DNA of 64,000 bases, taken from NCBI RefSeq assembly GCF_900209925.1, contig NZ_LT907978.1, positions 3,071,001 through 3,135,000 of the forward strand, in the 5' to 3' direction. Made by a program: the position numbers and the translations under genes. The DNA is from Anaerobutyricum hallii (lineage in GTDB: Bacteria; Bacillota; Clostridia; Lachnospirales; Lachnospiraceae). This document shows positions 22,870 to 31,082 of the stretch, piece by piece. The number at the start of each line of letters is the position of its first letter. Positions within the stretch are counted from its first letter, which is position 1. Below the pieces are notes generated by a model. It did not search any database, was not told the origin of the DNA, and saw only the letters and a list, made by a program, of their open reading frames with translations.

Positions 22870-24018
22870 TTAAATATAGTATGGTTCATCCCAAAGATTT
22901 AACTTTGTTCCTATGCCTTTTTCTTCTGCTTTTTTATAACATTCATATCCCCAGGCCAGATCTTCGATCGGCATTCCTCCGATACTACACATAACAATTT
23001 CGTCATCGGACGTTCTGCCGTCTGAGATACCATTTACAATATCGCAAAGATTTAAAACCTTTTTTCGTTCTGTTTTCTTCTCATTTACAAGATAGACAAA
23101 GTCAATTCCCATGATAGACCATTCCCGTTTGCGCCCAAGTTCGTCTACCGGGCCTCTTGCAATAAAGTTCTTTAAATATTTTTCATACATACCATAGTTA
23201 TCTGCTACCATTGTAGTCCCAAGATAGCTTTCATGGTCACGAACGAGAAAACTTCCCATAGAAAAAACAGCAGCACCTTTTTTAAACCATTCTAGTTTAA
23301 ATTCTTCCATATCCTGCTTTGTAACAGACATTGCCTCACTCACTACATCACTGTCGCGGCAGGCTTCTTCTAAAGAATCACAGATAATGATATTTTTAAT
23401 CTGAGGATAGTTCTCTTCCGCAAACTTTTTCATATGTAATGCAGATTTTGAATGCACAGAACTTCCCCTGATTTTCAAAGTATCAATTTCCGGGAGAACC
23501 TCCATATAACATTGAAAAGCACATTTATTAATCACACCGGGACCAATCAAAGAAAGCACTTTTGAATCTTTTCTTGCCAGATAAGATGCTGCCATCGCAG
23601 GCATCGCTCCGGTACGCATCGCACTTAACAGATTGGCACTCATATACGCAAGCGGAGCACCGGTATCGACATCATTTAAGGTTACCATCAAAATAGAACG
23701 AGGCAGGCCTTTTTGCAGATTATGATTATTGGACCCATAAAATTTCTGTCCGGCAATATGGTATTTTCCTCCAAGGTAGGCAGGCATTGCATTAAATCTT
23801 CTGTCTGGTCCGTCATCTAACGGAAAGCCTTCTATATCTGATGTTGCCGGAAAGTTAATCTGGAGACCATGCTCATCCGCTTTCGGCCCTCCTAAAAGAA
23901 AATCTTTTTTTCCAAAGAGAGACATAGTCTCTCTCATGGCTTCTACGCATCCGGCTACATCCATTACTCCTGCCGCTATCATATCTTTTTCGTTCAGATA
24001 CAGAAAATCTATACTCAT
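22870..24018 (-). CDS. Ornithine cyclodeaminase/mu-crystallin family protein, copy 2
   Basis: 382 aa, paralogue of the 21473-22609 product. Shared signatures: SANLLSAMRTGAMPAMAASYL, FYGSN, RRFNAMPAYLGGKYH and the end MPIEDLAWGYECYKKAEEKGIG. The Rossmann loop is SLIGPGVINKCAFQCYM. It is the last gene of the pot operon, after potD, while copy 1 heads the dehydrogenase operon. Having one in each unit suggests two subunits or two related substrates. Confidence 0.8.
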   Translation of the reverse strand: MSIDFLYLNEKDMIAAGVMDVAGCVEAMRETMSLFGKKDFLLGGPKADEHGLQINFPATSDIEGFPLDDGPDRRFNAMPAYLGGKYHIAGQKFYGSNNHNLQKGLPRSILMVTLNDVDTGAPLAYMSANLLSAMRTGAMPAMAASYLARKDSKVLSLIGPGVINKCAFQCYMEVLPEIDTLKIRGSSVHSKSALHMKKFAEENYPQIKNIIICDSLEEACRDSDVVSEAMSVTKQDMEEFKLEWFKKGAAVFSMGSFLVRDHESYLGTTMVADNYGMYEKYLKNFIARGPVDELGRKREWSIMGIDFVYLVNEKKTERKKVLNLCDIVNGISDGRTSDDEIVMCSIGGMPIEDLAWGYECYKKAEEKGIGTKLNLWDEPYYI

Positions 24019-24160
24019 ACGCCTTACCTGCCCTTCTATTTGGTATTACATATTGGTATTACGTCTTAGTGTTATATCTTGATATCACATCGTCATTATA
24101 CCGATTACGTTTCTTGTTACGTTTCGCTTCTTGTTTTGTTATTGCTTTATTATTGTTCTT

Positions 24161-25216
24161 TTACTGTTTCAGTTTTGTCCACATTTCATCATAAATCTTT
24201 AATGTATCTGCATCAAGATTCTTGACATATTCACCTTTCTTAATAACTTCTGCAGGCGGATTCTTTGCTTCGTTCTTTGAGTAATCTTCACCCATTGCCT
24301 CCACTGCTTTTGTATTTGGGGAAAGGTATGGGAACTCTTCTAATACCATCTGGGCATTTTCTGCATCTAACATAAAATCAATAAACTTCACTGCATTATC
24401 ATAATTTTTAGCTCCTTTTGGAATTGCCCAGTTATCCATAAAGAGATAAGCTCCTTCTGTCGGATATACTACTTTGATATCCGGATTTTCTTCCATTGCC
24501 AGTGCAATTTCTGCACTCCATACATAACCAACCGTACAATCTCCGGAAATCAATGCGGACTTTGGACTATCTGAATCATATAATTTCACGTTATTTTTCA
24601 ATGTTAATAACTTATCCTGAATTTTAGATAATACGGCAGGATCTGTTTCATTCATGCCATATCCCATACTTCTTGCAGTCATACCGATTACAGCACGATA
24701 ATCATCCAATGCCACAATAGAATTTTTCAAAGAAGAATCAAATAAGTCATCATAACTTGTAATATCTTTTTTCACTTTACTTGTATTCACTGCAATTCCT
24801 GCAACACCACCCTGATAAGGAACAGAATATTTATTACCAGGATCATAAGAAGGATTTAAATAAGACTCTCCAATATTCGAAAGATTTTTAAGCTCATCTG
24901 TCTTCAGTTCCTCTAACATTCCCTGAGAAGCCATCTGCTCTACCATGTAATCACTAGGCTGCACAATATCATACGTTCCTTCTGACTCTGACTTTACTTT
25001 TGCAAGCATATCTTCATTTGAAGAATAGGTAGAAACATTTACCTTGATTCCCGTTTCTTTTTCAAACTTTTCGATTACAGAATCTGGCACATATTCTGTC
25101 CAGATAAAAATATTTAATTCTCCATTTTTCCCTTCGGAAGATTTCGAACCACATCCGGCAAGCATCGTCACTAACATCGCTGTAATCACTATAAGACCTA
25201 ACATTTTTTTCTTCAT
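24161..25216 (-). CDS. potD: Polyamine ABC transporter substrate-binding lipoprotein
   Basis: 351 aa. Lipobox MLAGCGS gives a lipid-anchored N-terminal Cys. The PotD fold is seen in LNIFIWTEYVPDSVIEKFEKETG, YDIVQPSDYMVEQM and AEIALAMEENPDIKVVYP. Binds spermidine/putrescine-like amines outside the cell for the PotABC importer encoded directly upstream. Order potA-potB-potC-potD is canonical. Confidence 0.93.
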   Translation of the reverse strand: MKKKMLGLIVITAMLVTMLAGCGSKSSEGKNGELNIFIWTEYVPDSVIEKFEKETGIKVNVSTYSSNEDMLAKVKSESEGTYDIVQPSDYMVEQMASQGMLEELKTDELKNLSNIGESYLNPSYDPGNKYSVPYQGGVAGIAVNTSKVKKDITSYDDLFDSSLKNSIVALDDYRAVIGMTARSMGYGMNETDPAVLSKIQDKLLTLKNNVKLYDSDSPKSALISGDCTVGYVWSAEIALAMEENPDIKVVYPTEGAYLFMDNWAIPKGAKNYDNAVKFIDFMLDAENAQMVLEEFPYLSPNTKAVEAMGEDYSKNEAKNPPAEVIKKGEYVKNLDADTLKIYDEMWTKLKQ

Positions 25217-25289
25217 AAGCTTTCCTCTTTTCTTTTTAGGTTTTTAATTTAATACATTTATTACAGTTACTATGATATCCCATACTGCT

Positions 25290-26090
25290 TTACACTTTTT
25301 TGCGCTTCAATATGTCTGTCTGTGTCAATACTACAAGAACGATTGTACCGATTAAAATCAAAGTAGATAATGCATTGACATCCGGCGATACACCACTCTT
25401 GATACTCTCCATTACTTTTAGTGGATACGTCTTTGTCTGCCCATTTACAAAATAGCTGATGATAACATCATCAATAGAAAGGGTAAATGCAAGTAACGCT
25501 CCACCGGCAATTCCCGGAGCCAGTACAGGTAAGGTAATTTCAAAAAATGTCCGGATTCGATTCGCTCCAAGATCAAGACTCGCCTCTTCAATCGAACTGT
25601 CATAGCCGGAAAGTCTCGCCCGGACGTTGAAAATAACATATGGTATGGAAAATGTTACATGCGCCAGTATCAGCGTAAGCATTCCTCTTGGTACATTTGT
25701 TTTTGAAAATATTGTCAGCAGCGAAATACCCATTACGATTTCCGGAATAACTACCGGAATATATAGCAATCCGTCAATCAGGCTTTTCCCTTTAAACTTA
25801 TATTTGTACATTCCGATTGCCCCAAGCGTTCCGACAATCGTTGCAAGAATTGTACTTGTCAGTGCGATTATCATCGTATTTCCAAAGGAACTTAATAAAG
25901 CATCGTTATCAAATAATTTAATGTACCAGTCAAAGGTAAAACCTTTCCATGAAAGATACGGCTTTGTTGTTGTCGCATTCATAGAGTTGACTACGATAAC
26001 GGAAATCGGAAGGAACAGGAAAATATATACCGCTGCACAAAAGACAATACTTCCTGCTTTTCTCATTTTTGCTTTCTGTCTTTTCTTCAT
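25290..26090 (-). CDS. potC: Polyamine ABC transporter permease
   Basis: 266 aa with about six membrane helices. The EAA loop EEASLDLGANRIRTFFEITLP contacts the ATPase. Typical PotC start (LPISVIVVNSMN) and DDVIISYFVNG segment. It starts 3 nt after potB, a translationally tight pair. Confidence 0.93.
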   Translation of the reverse strand: MKKRQKAKMRKAGSIVFCAAVYIFLFLPISVIVVNSMNATTTKPYLSWKGFTFDWYIKLFDNDALLSSFGNTMIIALTSTILATIVGTLGAIGMYKYKFKGKSLIDGLLYIPVVIPEIVMGISLLTIFSKTNVPRGMLTLILAHVTFSIPYVIFNVRARLSGYDSSIEEASLDLGANRIRTFFEITLPVLAPGIAGGALLAFTLSIDDVIISYFVNGQTKTYPLKVMESIKSGVSPDVNALSTLILIGTIVLVVLTQTDILKRKKV

Positions 26091-26093
26091 TCA

Positions 26094-26972
26094 TCAACCC
26101 CCCAGACTTTCCATATCTCCGCCCATTTTCTGGTAAATCTTTACGAGCAGGAGCGTAATTAAAATTAATATAATCGAGAGCGCTGAACCAAGCGGCCAGT
26201 TATTTCCACTCTGGAACTGTCTCTCTATCAGGTTACCGATTACATCCGCATTTCCTCCACCGAGAATATCAGATACAAAGAAGAATCCAAGACATGGGAT
26301 AAATACCATGATACATCCGGAAAAGATTCCACTTGAAGTAAGCGGCAACACTACTTCAAAAAAAGTGGCTATTCGTTTCGCACCCAGATCTGCTGATGCT
26401 TCCAGAAGATTTCCGTCTAATTTTTCAATTGCTGTATACAGCGGAAGAACCATAAATGGAAACAGACAATATACCATACCTAACACCGTTGTTCCCTGTT
26501 TAAAAAGAAAATCAACCGGTCCATCTGTAAAATGCATTGTCTGTAAGGCGGTATTTAACCAGCCATTTGTTCCAAGAAATGTTCTCCATCCATAAATACG
26601 AATCAGAGAATTCGTCCAAAATGGAATAATAACAAGCATATACAAAAGCTTTTTCTTCTTACTCTTTGTTCTTGCAATAAGCCAGGAAAACGGATAGGCA
26701 ACAAGCACACAAAGTAATGTCGTAAAAAATGCAATGACAAGAGACTGCACATATATTTTTATGTAATCCGCATTCATCAGCCTTGTATAATTTTCCAGAG
26801 TAAACTGAAAAGTTACATTATAATACTGATCAATCGAACAAAAGCTCATCACTCCAACATAAATTAACGGAATCGCAACCAATAGCACCATCCATAAACT
26901 AACCGGTCCAACCATGATCGCTGCAGGAAAACTATTAGCCCGCCATTCATGTTTTGATTTCTTTTTTGCCAT
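26094..26972 (-). CDS. potB: Polyamine ABC transporter permease
   Basis: 292 aa, about six membrane helices. EAA loop LEASADLGAKRIATFFEVVLP; PotB-like SLIRIYGWRTFLGTNGWLN. Pairs with potC to make the importer channel. Starts 12 nt after potA. Confidence 0.93.
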   Translation of the reverse strand: MAKKKSKHEWRANSFPAAIMVGPVSLWMVLLVAIPLIYVGVMSFCSIDQYYNVTFQFTLENYTRLMNADYIKIYVQSLVIAFFTTLLCVLVAYPFSWLIARTKSKKKKLLYMLVIIPFWTNSLIRIYGWRTFLGTNGWLNTALQTMHFTDGPVDFLFKQGTTVLGMVYCLFPFMVLPLYTAIEKLDGNLLEASADLGAKRIATFFEVVLPLTSSGIFSGCIMVFIPCLGFFFVSDILGGGNADVIGNLIERQFQSGNNWPLGSALSIILILITLLLVKIYQKMGGDMESLGG

Positions 26973-26984
26973 AAAACATGCCTC

Positions 26985-28100
26985 CTAACCTAACGGGATA
27001 CTATCTACTGCCTGGAAAATCAACTGATCCTGATTATGAATCAAAACGGCATCTTTTTCTTCCCAGTAAATGTAAACCCTACTTCCCGGTTTCGGAAGTT
27101 CTTCTCCAGAAAGCCTCTCTATTTTTATTTCATTTCCATTTGGAAGAGAAACAATACATTTAATAACAGAACCAACATAAACATAATCTTTCACAATTGC
27201 CTTAATCGTAAATCCATCAATCGGTGTCTCTGAATATTTCATCTTTTCCGGTCGTACCGATACCGTAATATATTCATTTAACGCAAAGCCTTTTCCACAT
27301 CCACAGATATTACCATTTTCAATCATAACAGATACATGCTCCCCATCTATACTGCGGATACATCCATCAAACGTATTAGTCTCTCCGATAAAGGTAGCAA
27401 CAAATCTTGTTTTCGGATTCTCATAGATTTCAGAAGGCGTACCAAGCTGATCAAGCACCCCATCATGCATGATTGCAATACGATCACTCATCGTAAGAGC
27501 CTCTTCCTGATCATGCGTAACATAAATAAATGTAATATTTAACTTTCGCTGCAATCTCTTCAACTCAAGCTGCATCTGCTTCCTTAACTTAAGATCAAGC
27601 GCTCCAAGCGGTTCATCCAAAAGAAGAACCCTCGGCCGGTTAATCAAAGCCCTTGCAATCGCGACCCTCTGCTTCTGACCACCTGACAACTGGCTTGGAT
27701 ATCTTTTTTCAAATCCTTCCAGCTGCACAAGAGCTAACATCTCTGTCACCCGCTTTTTAATCTCTGCTTTCGGCACCTTTTTCATCTTTAAACCATACGC
27801 AACATTATCATAGATCGTTTTATGAGGGAACAACGCATAACTCTGAAAAACTGTATTTACATTCCTTTCAAACGGCTCCTTATCACCAATTGCCTCTCCC
27901 TCCACTTTAATACTTCCGCTTGTCGGTTCCTCAAAACCTGCAATCATTCGAAGCGTTGTTGTCTTTCCACATCCAGAAGAGCCTAACAGTGTAAGGAATT
28001 CTCCCTCTTCCACCGTCAAATTTAAATCCTTCACTACATGATTTGTTCCATATATCTTATTAACACCTTCAATTTCTACGATAGCACCCACTGTACTCAC
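26985..28100 (-). CDS. potA: Polyamine ABC transporter ATPase
   Basis: 371 aa. Walker A GSSGCGKTT, signature LSGGQKQRVAIARAL, Walker B VLLLDEPLGALD, switch His in YVTHDQEEALTM. A C-terminal TOBE domain (about 290-371) is typical of PotA. Follows the PII gene by 27 nt, so PII could govern its activity or expression. Confidence 0.95.
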   Translation of the reverse strand: MSTVGAIVEIEGVNKIYGTNHVVKDLNLTVEEGEFLTLLGSSGCGKTTTLRMIAGFEEPTSGSIKVEGEAIGDKEPFERNVNTVFQSYALFPHKTIYDNVAYGLKMKKVPKAEIKKRVTEMLALVQLEGFEKRYPSQLSGGQKQRVAIARALINRPRVLLLDEPLGALDLKLRKQMQLELKRLQRKLNITFIYVTHDQEEALTMSDRIAIMHDGVLDQLGTPSEIYENPKTRFVATFIGETNTFDGCIRSIDGEHVSVMIENGNICGCGKGFALNEYITVSVRPEKMKYSETPIDGFTIKAIVKDYVYVGSVIKCIVSLPNGNEIKIERLSGEELPKPGSRVYIYWEEKDAVLIHNQDQLIFQAVDSIPLG

Positions 28101-28127
28101 CTCTTCTAAATCTATCTAAATTTCAAA

Positions 28128-28484
28128 CTATAAAGCCTTCAGACCTCTCTCACCTGTTCGAAGTCGCACCGCCTCTTCAATATTGCGAATAAAAATCTTA
28201 CCATCACCAACATGATCGGTTGCACATTTTTCCCTAACCGCCATAATAATCGGTTCCACTGCCTTATCTTCCACAACAACTTCTATACGAATCTTTGGCA
28301 GCAGATTAATCGTCGTCTTAAATCCCTTAATCTCATTCACAGCGCCCTCACTATCTGCCACACCTTTCTGGGTTCCACATCCCATAACCGTTGATAACGT
28401 CATACCTCCACAATTCACATCATCTAAAATATGCTTAATATCTTCTAACTTCTCCGGTCGAATAATCATAACTAATTCCTTCAT
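28128..28484 (-). CDS. PII-family nitrogen regulator with unusual T-loop
   Basis: 118 aa. PII signatures: RPEKLEDIKHIL, QKG, LLPKIRIEVVV, GDGKIFIRNIEEAVRLRTGERG. Between QKG and LPK there are about 20 residues (VADSEGAVNEIKGFKTTIN), against about 14 in GlnB/GlnK, and there is no Tyr for uridylylation. It heads the pot operon with a good SD (AGGAGG). PII proteins sense 2-oxoglutarate and ATP/ADP and bind transporters or enzymes; here a partner in polyamine uptake or amine use is plausible. Not glnK next to amtB. Confidence 0.9.
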   Translation of the reverse strand: MKELVMIIRPEKLEDIKHILDDVNCGGMTLSTVMGCGTQKGVADSEGAVNEIKGFKTTINLLPKIRIEVVVEDKAVEPIIMAVREKCATDHVGDGKIFIRNIEEAVRLRTGERGLKAL

Positions 28485-28524
28485 ATGCTATATCCTCCTT
28501 TATTCATACCATAATAAAAAAATA

Positions 28525-28563
28525 AATAAAAAAAGGAAGCTGTATCTATCACATACAGCTCCC
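28525..28563 (-). terminator. Terminator after the LuxR-type gene
   Basis: GGGAGCTGTA pairs with TACAGCTTCC, then TTTTTTT on the minus strand. It lies between the regulator gene and the PII-pot operon, so these are separate units. Confidence 0.85.
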
Positions 28564-28691
28564 TTGCTTTTGATACTTGTGACTATACTCCATTAAGATA
28601 TTTAATACAAGTCACCCATTTAACCATTTTCTTACTACTTTTTAATTATTTTTTTAAATATGTACTCACAAATAACGTAATAAATTTACTT

Positions 28692-29441
28692 TTATTCCTT
28701 TTCCCTTATCTTCTTAAACAGCTGTACCCTGTTACGGATTCCCAGCTTCCGATAGATATTTAAAATATGCTTCTTTAACGTATTGATACTAATAGATAAA
28801 TAATCGCAGATAAAACTGTTATCCTTTCCTTCCATTAACAGATGCAAAATATTATGTTCCTGCTTTGTAAGCCCAAACTTCTCCGTCGCTGCCGACACCG
28901 TAAGCTTCTCCCCAAACTGCATACGACTTTGTTTCTGCTGCCATAATCTGTACGCCATATGATCCTTCAACGTGTCCACCAAAAATACTTCATCATGACT
29001 AAAATCATTCTTCCCAATATTGCGGTACATCGTTACCACTCCAAGAAACTTCTTCTCTTTTGCCATGATCATCTGCAAAGAATAATGCCAGTTATTCGGC
29101 TTATATACCTTCTGATAATACTCCGTTTTCACTCTCATATCATCAGAAATAATATCTGTCTCACGATATACGATACTCTTCCCACTGTACATAATCCCTC
29201 TACTGTAGTCAATACTGTCATAAACCTCCGATAAATCCTCATCACAATGATATGTAACCGGAGCTTTAAGATGGTATTCCTCCCCAGAAGCTGCCAGATA
29301 AAAATCTGCACTGTCAAAATCCACAAGCATCTTCATCTGCTCTAAAAACTTCCTTCTCATCTGATCGAAATCCGCCGTTGTATAAATCTCATAAATAATA
29401 GAATTCAAAATCAGCCAGTCATTTGTCTGTAAAGTATTCAT
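28692..29441 (-). CDS. LuxR-type transcriptional regulator
   Basis: 249 aa from ATG 29441 after AGAGGTGA; an upstream start at 29486 has no SD. The N-terminal about 170 residues look like a GAF-type sensor domain (WLILNSIIYEIYTTADFDQM..). The C-terminal helix-turn-helix is LTKQEHNILHLLMEGKDNSFICDYLSISINTLKKHILNIYRKLGIRNRVQL, cut here as the standard LuxR pattern with VKxH replaced by LKKH. It is the only DNA-binding regulator next to the amine cluster, so local control is likely. Sensor ligand unknown. Confidence 0.85.
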   Translation of the reverse strand: MNTLQTNDWLILNSIIYEIYTTADFDQMRRKFLEQMKMLVDFDSADFYLAASGEEYHLKAPVTYHCDEDLSEVYDSIDYSRGIMYSGKSIVYRETDIISDDMRVKTEYYQKVYKPNNWHYSLQMIMAKEKKFLGVVTMYRNIGKNDFSHDEVFLVDTLKDHMAYRLWQQKQSRMQFGEKLTVSAATEKFGLTKQEHNILHLLMEGKDNSFICDYLSISINTLKKHILNIYRKLGIRNRVQLFKKIREKE

Positions 29442-29562
29442 ACATCTCACCTCTCTATGTACTAATCCCTCATACCACTTCATCATATATAAATCGCATA
29501 TAAAAAGTAAAAATTACCCCTTTAATTACCCCTTCTGATTATATTCTAATTCCAAAAAAGAA

Positions 29563-29602
29563 AAAAGAAGGCATACTTGTTACAAACAAATATACCTTCT
29601 TT
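29563..29602 (-). terminator. Terminator after glf
   Basis: AAAGAAGG (29564-29571) pairs with CCTTCTTT (29595-29602); a T-run follows on the minus strand. Confidence 0.8.
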
Positions 29603-29679
29603 GATAACCCCTGTGATATTAATTACTTCTTTATACTACTTATTATACTTAAAATGGTTAGGAAATCAAGAGGAAAAGA

Positions 29680-30792
29680 TTATTTTAAATTGCCTTTTTC
29701 CCGTTCTACTACCTTTAATGCTACTTCAATTACTTTATCCATATCATAATATCTGTATTCTCCGAGACGACCTCCAAAAATCACCGTTTCCTCTTTATCT
29801 GCTAACTCACGATATTTTTGGGCCACTTCTTCATTTTTATCATTATTCACTGGATAATAAGGCTCCTCTCCCAGTTTCCATTCGCTTGGATATTCTCTGG
29901 AAATTACCGTAACTGGCTGTGTTCCATATTCAAAATGTTTATGTTCAATAATACGGGTATATGGAACTTCACGCTCAGTATAATTTACTACTGCATTACC
30001 CTGATAGTTCTCCATATCCAGCTTCTCTGTTTCAAAGCGAACACTTCTATATTCTAATACGCCATATTTGTAATCAAAATACTGGTCAAGCATTCCCGTG
30101 TATACTGTTTTAGCAGCAATATCTGGATTCTCTTTTCTAAACTCATAATAATCTGTATTCAGCAAAATATCAGAACCTTCTAACATTTTCTCTACAATAG
30201 CCGTATATCCACCCATAGGAATTCCCTGAAAACGGTCATTAAAATAATTATTATCATATATAAAACGAAGAGGAAGACGCTTAATAATAAATGCAGGAAG
30301 TTCCTTACAGTCTCTTCCCCACTGTTTCTCGGTATACCCCTTTATCAGCTTTTCATATACAGAACGTCCAACCAGAGAAAGAGCCTGTTCTTCTAAGTTC
30401 TTAGGCTCTGTAATACCTAACTCCTCAATCTCTGCCTGAATCTTTGCTCTTGCTTCAGCCGGAGTTACAATATGAAACATCTTACTGAATGTGTTCATAT
30501 TAAATGGCAAGTTATACAATTCATCTTTATATCTTGCTACCGGAGAATTAATATAATTATTAAACTCTGCAAACTGATTCACATAATCCCATACTTCTTT
30601 ATTTGACGTATGAAAAATATGTGCACCATATTTATGTACATTAATTCCTTCTATATTCTCACAGTAAATATTACCTGCTATATGGTCTCTTTTATCAATT
30701 ACAAGACATTTTTTCCCTGTTTTCGTCATTTCGCATGCAAAAACAGCTCCAAAAAGACCTGCTCCAACAATTAAATAGTCGTATTTTTTCAT
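29680..30792 (-). CDS. glf: UDP-galactopyranose mutase
   Basis: 370 aa. FAD loop YLIVGAGLFGAVFACEM; GLF markers are KYGAHIFHTSNKEVWDYV, KGYTEKQWGRDCKEL, IPMGGYTAIVEKML and GGRLGEYRYYDMDKV. Converts UDP-galactopyranose to UDP-galactofuranose, the donor for galactofuranose in surface glycans. Divergent from the glycopolymer transferase gene at 31083 across a 290-bp AT-rich gap, in which I see no further gene. Confidence 0.95.
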   Translation of the reverse strand: MKKYDYLIVGAGLFGAVFACEMTKTGKKCLVIDKRDHIAGNIYCENIEGINVHKYGAHIFHTSNKEVWDYVNQFAEFNNYINSPVARYKDELYNLPFNMNTFSKMFHIVTPAEARAKIQAEIEELGITEPKNLEEQALSLVGRSVYEKLIKGYTEKQWGRDCKELPAFIIKRLPLRFIYDNNYFNDRFQGIPMGGYTAIVEKMLEGSDILLNTDYYEFRKENPDIAAKTVYTGMLDQYFDYKYGVLEYRSVRFETEKLDMENYQGNAVVNYTEREVPYTRIIEHKHFEYGTQPVTVISREYPSEWKLGEEPYYPVNNDKNEEVAQKYRELADKEETVIFGGRLGEYRYYDMDKVIEVALKVVEREKGNLK

Positions 30793-31082
30793 TTTTTCCT
30801 TCCTTTTTTCTAAAAAACTACACCTTTACATAACAAAATCATTAAAAATATCTTCTTTACTTTATTTTTCATATTTTCTCCTCTGTTATCATTTTTTCAT
30901 TTTTTAAATTCTACATCTATAATATTCTCCTGTCAATTCTTATATAAATCTACATCTGTAATACTCTGTCTATTCATTAGTTTTCCATACTATATCCTTT
31001 CTTATCCTTTCTTGTCACCACAATCAAACTATGTTATATTCAAATCAGACTCTACAACAATTTATTTAAAAGGAAGTATACT

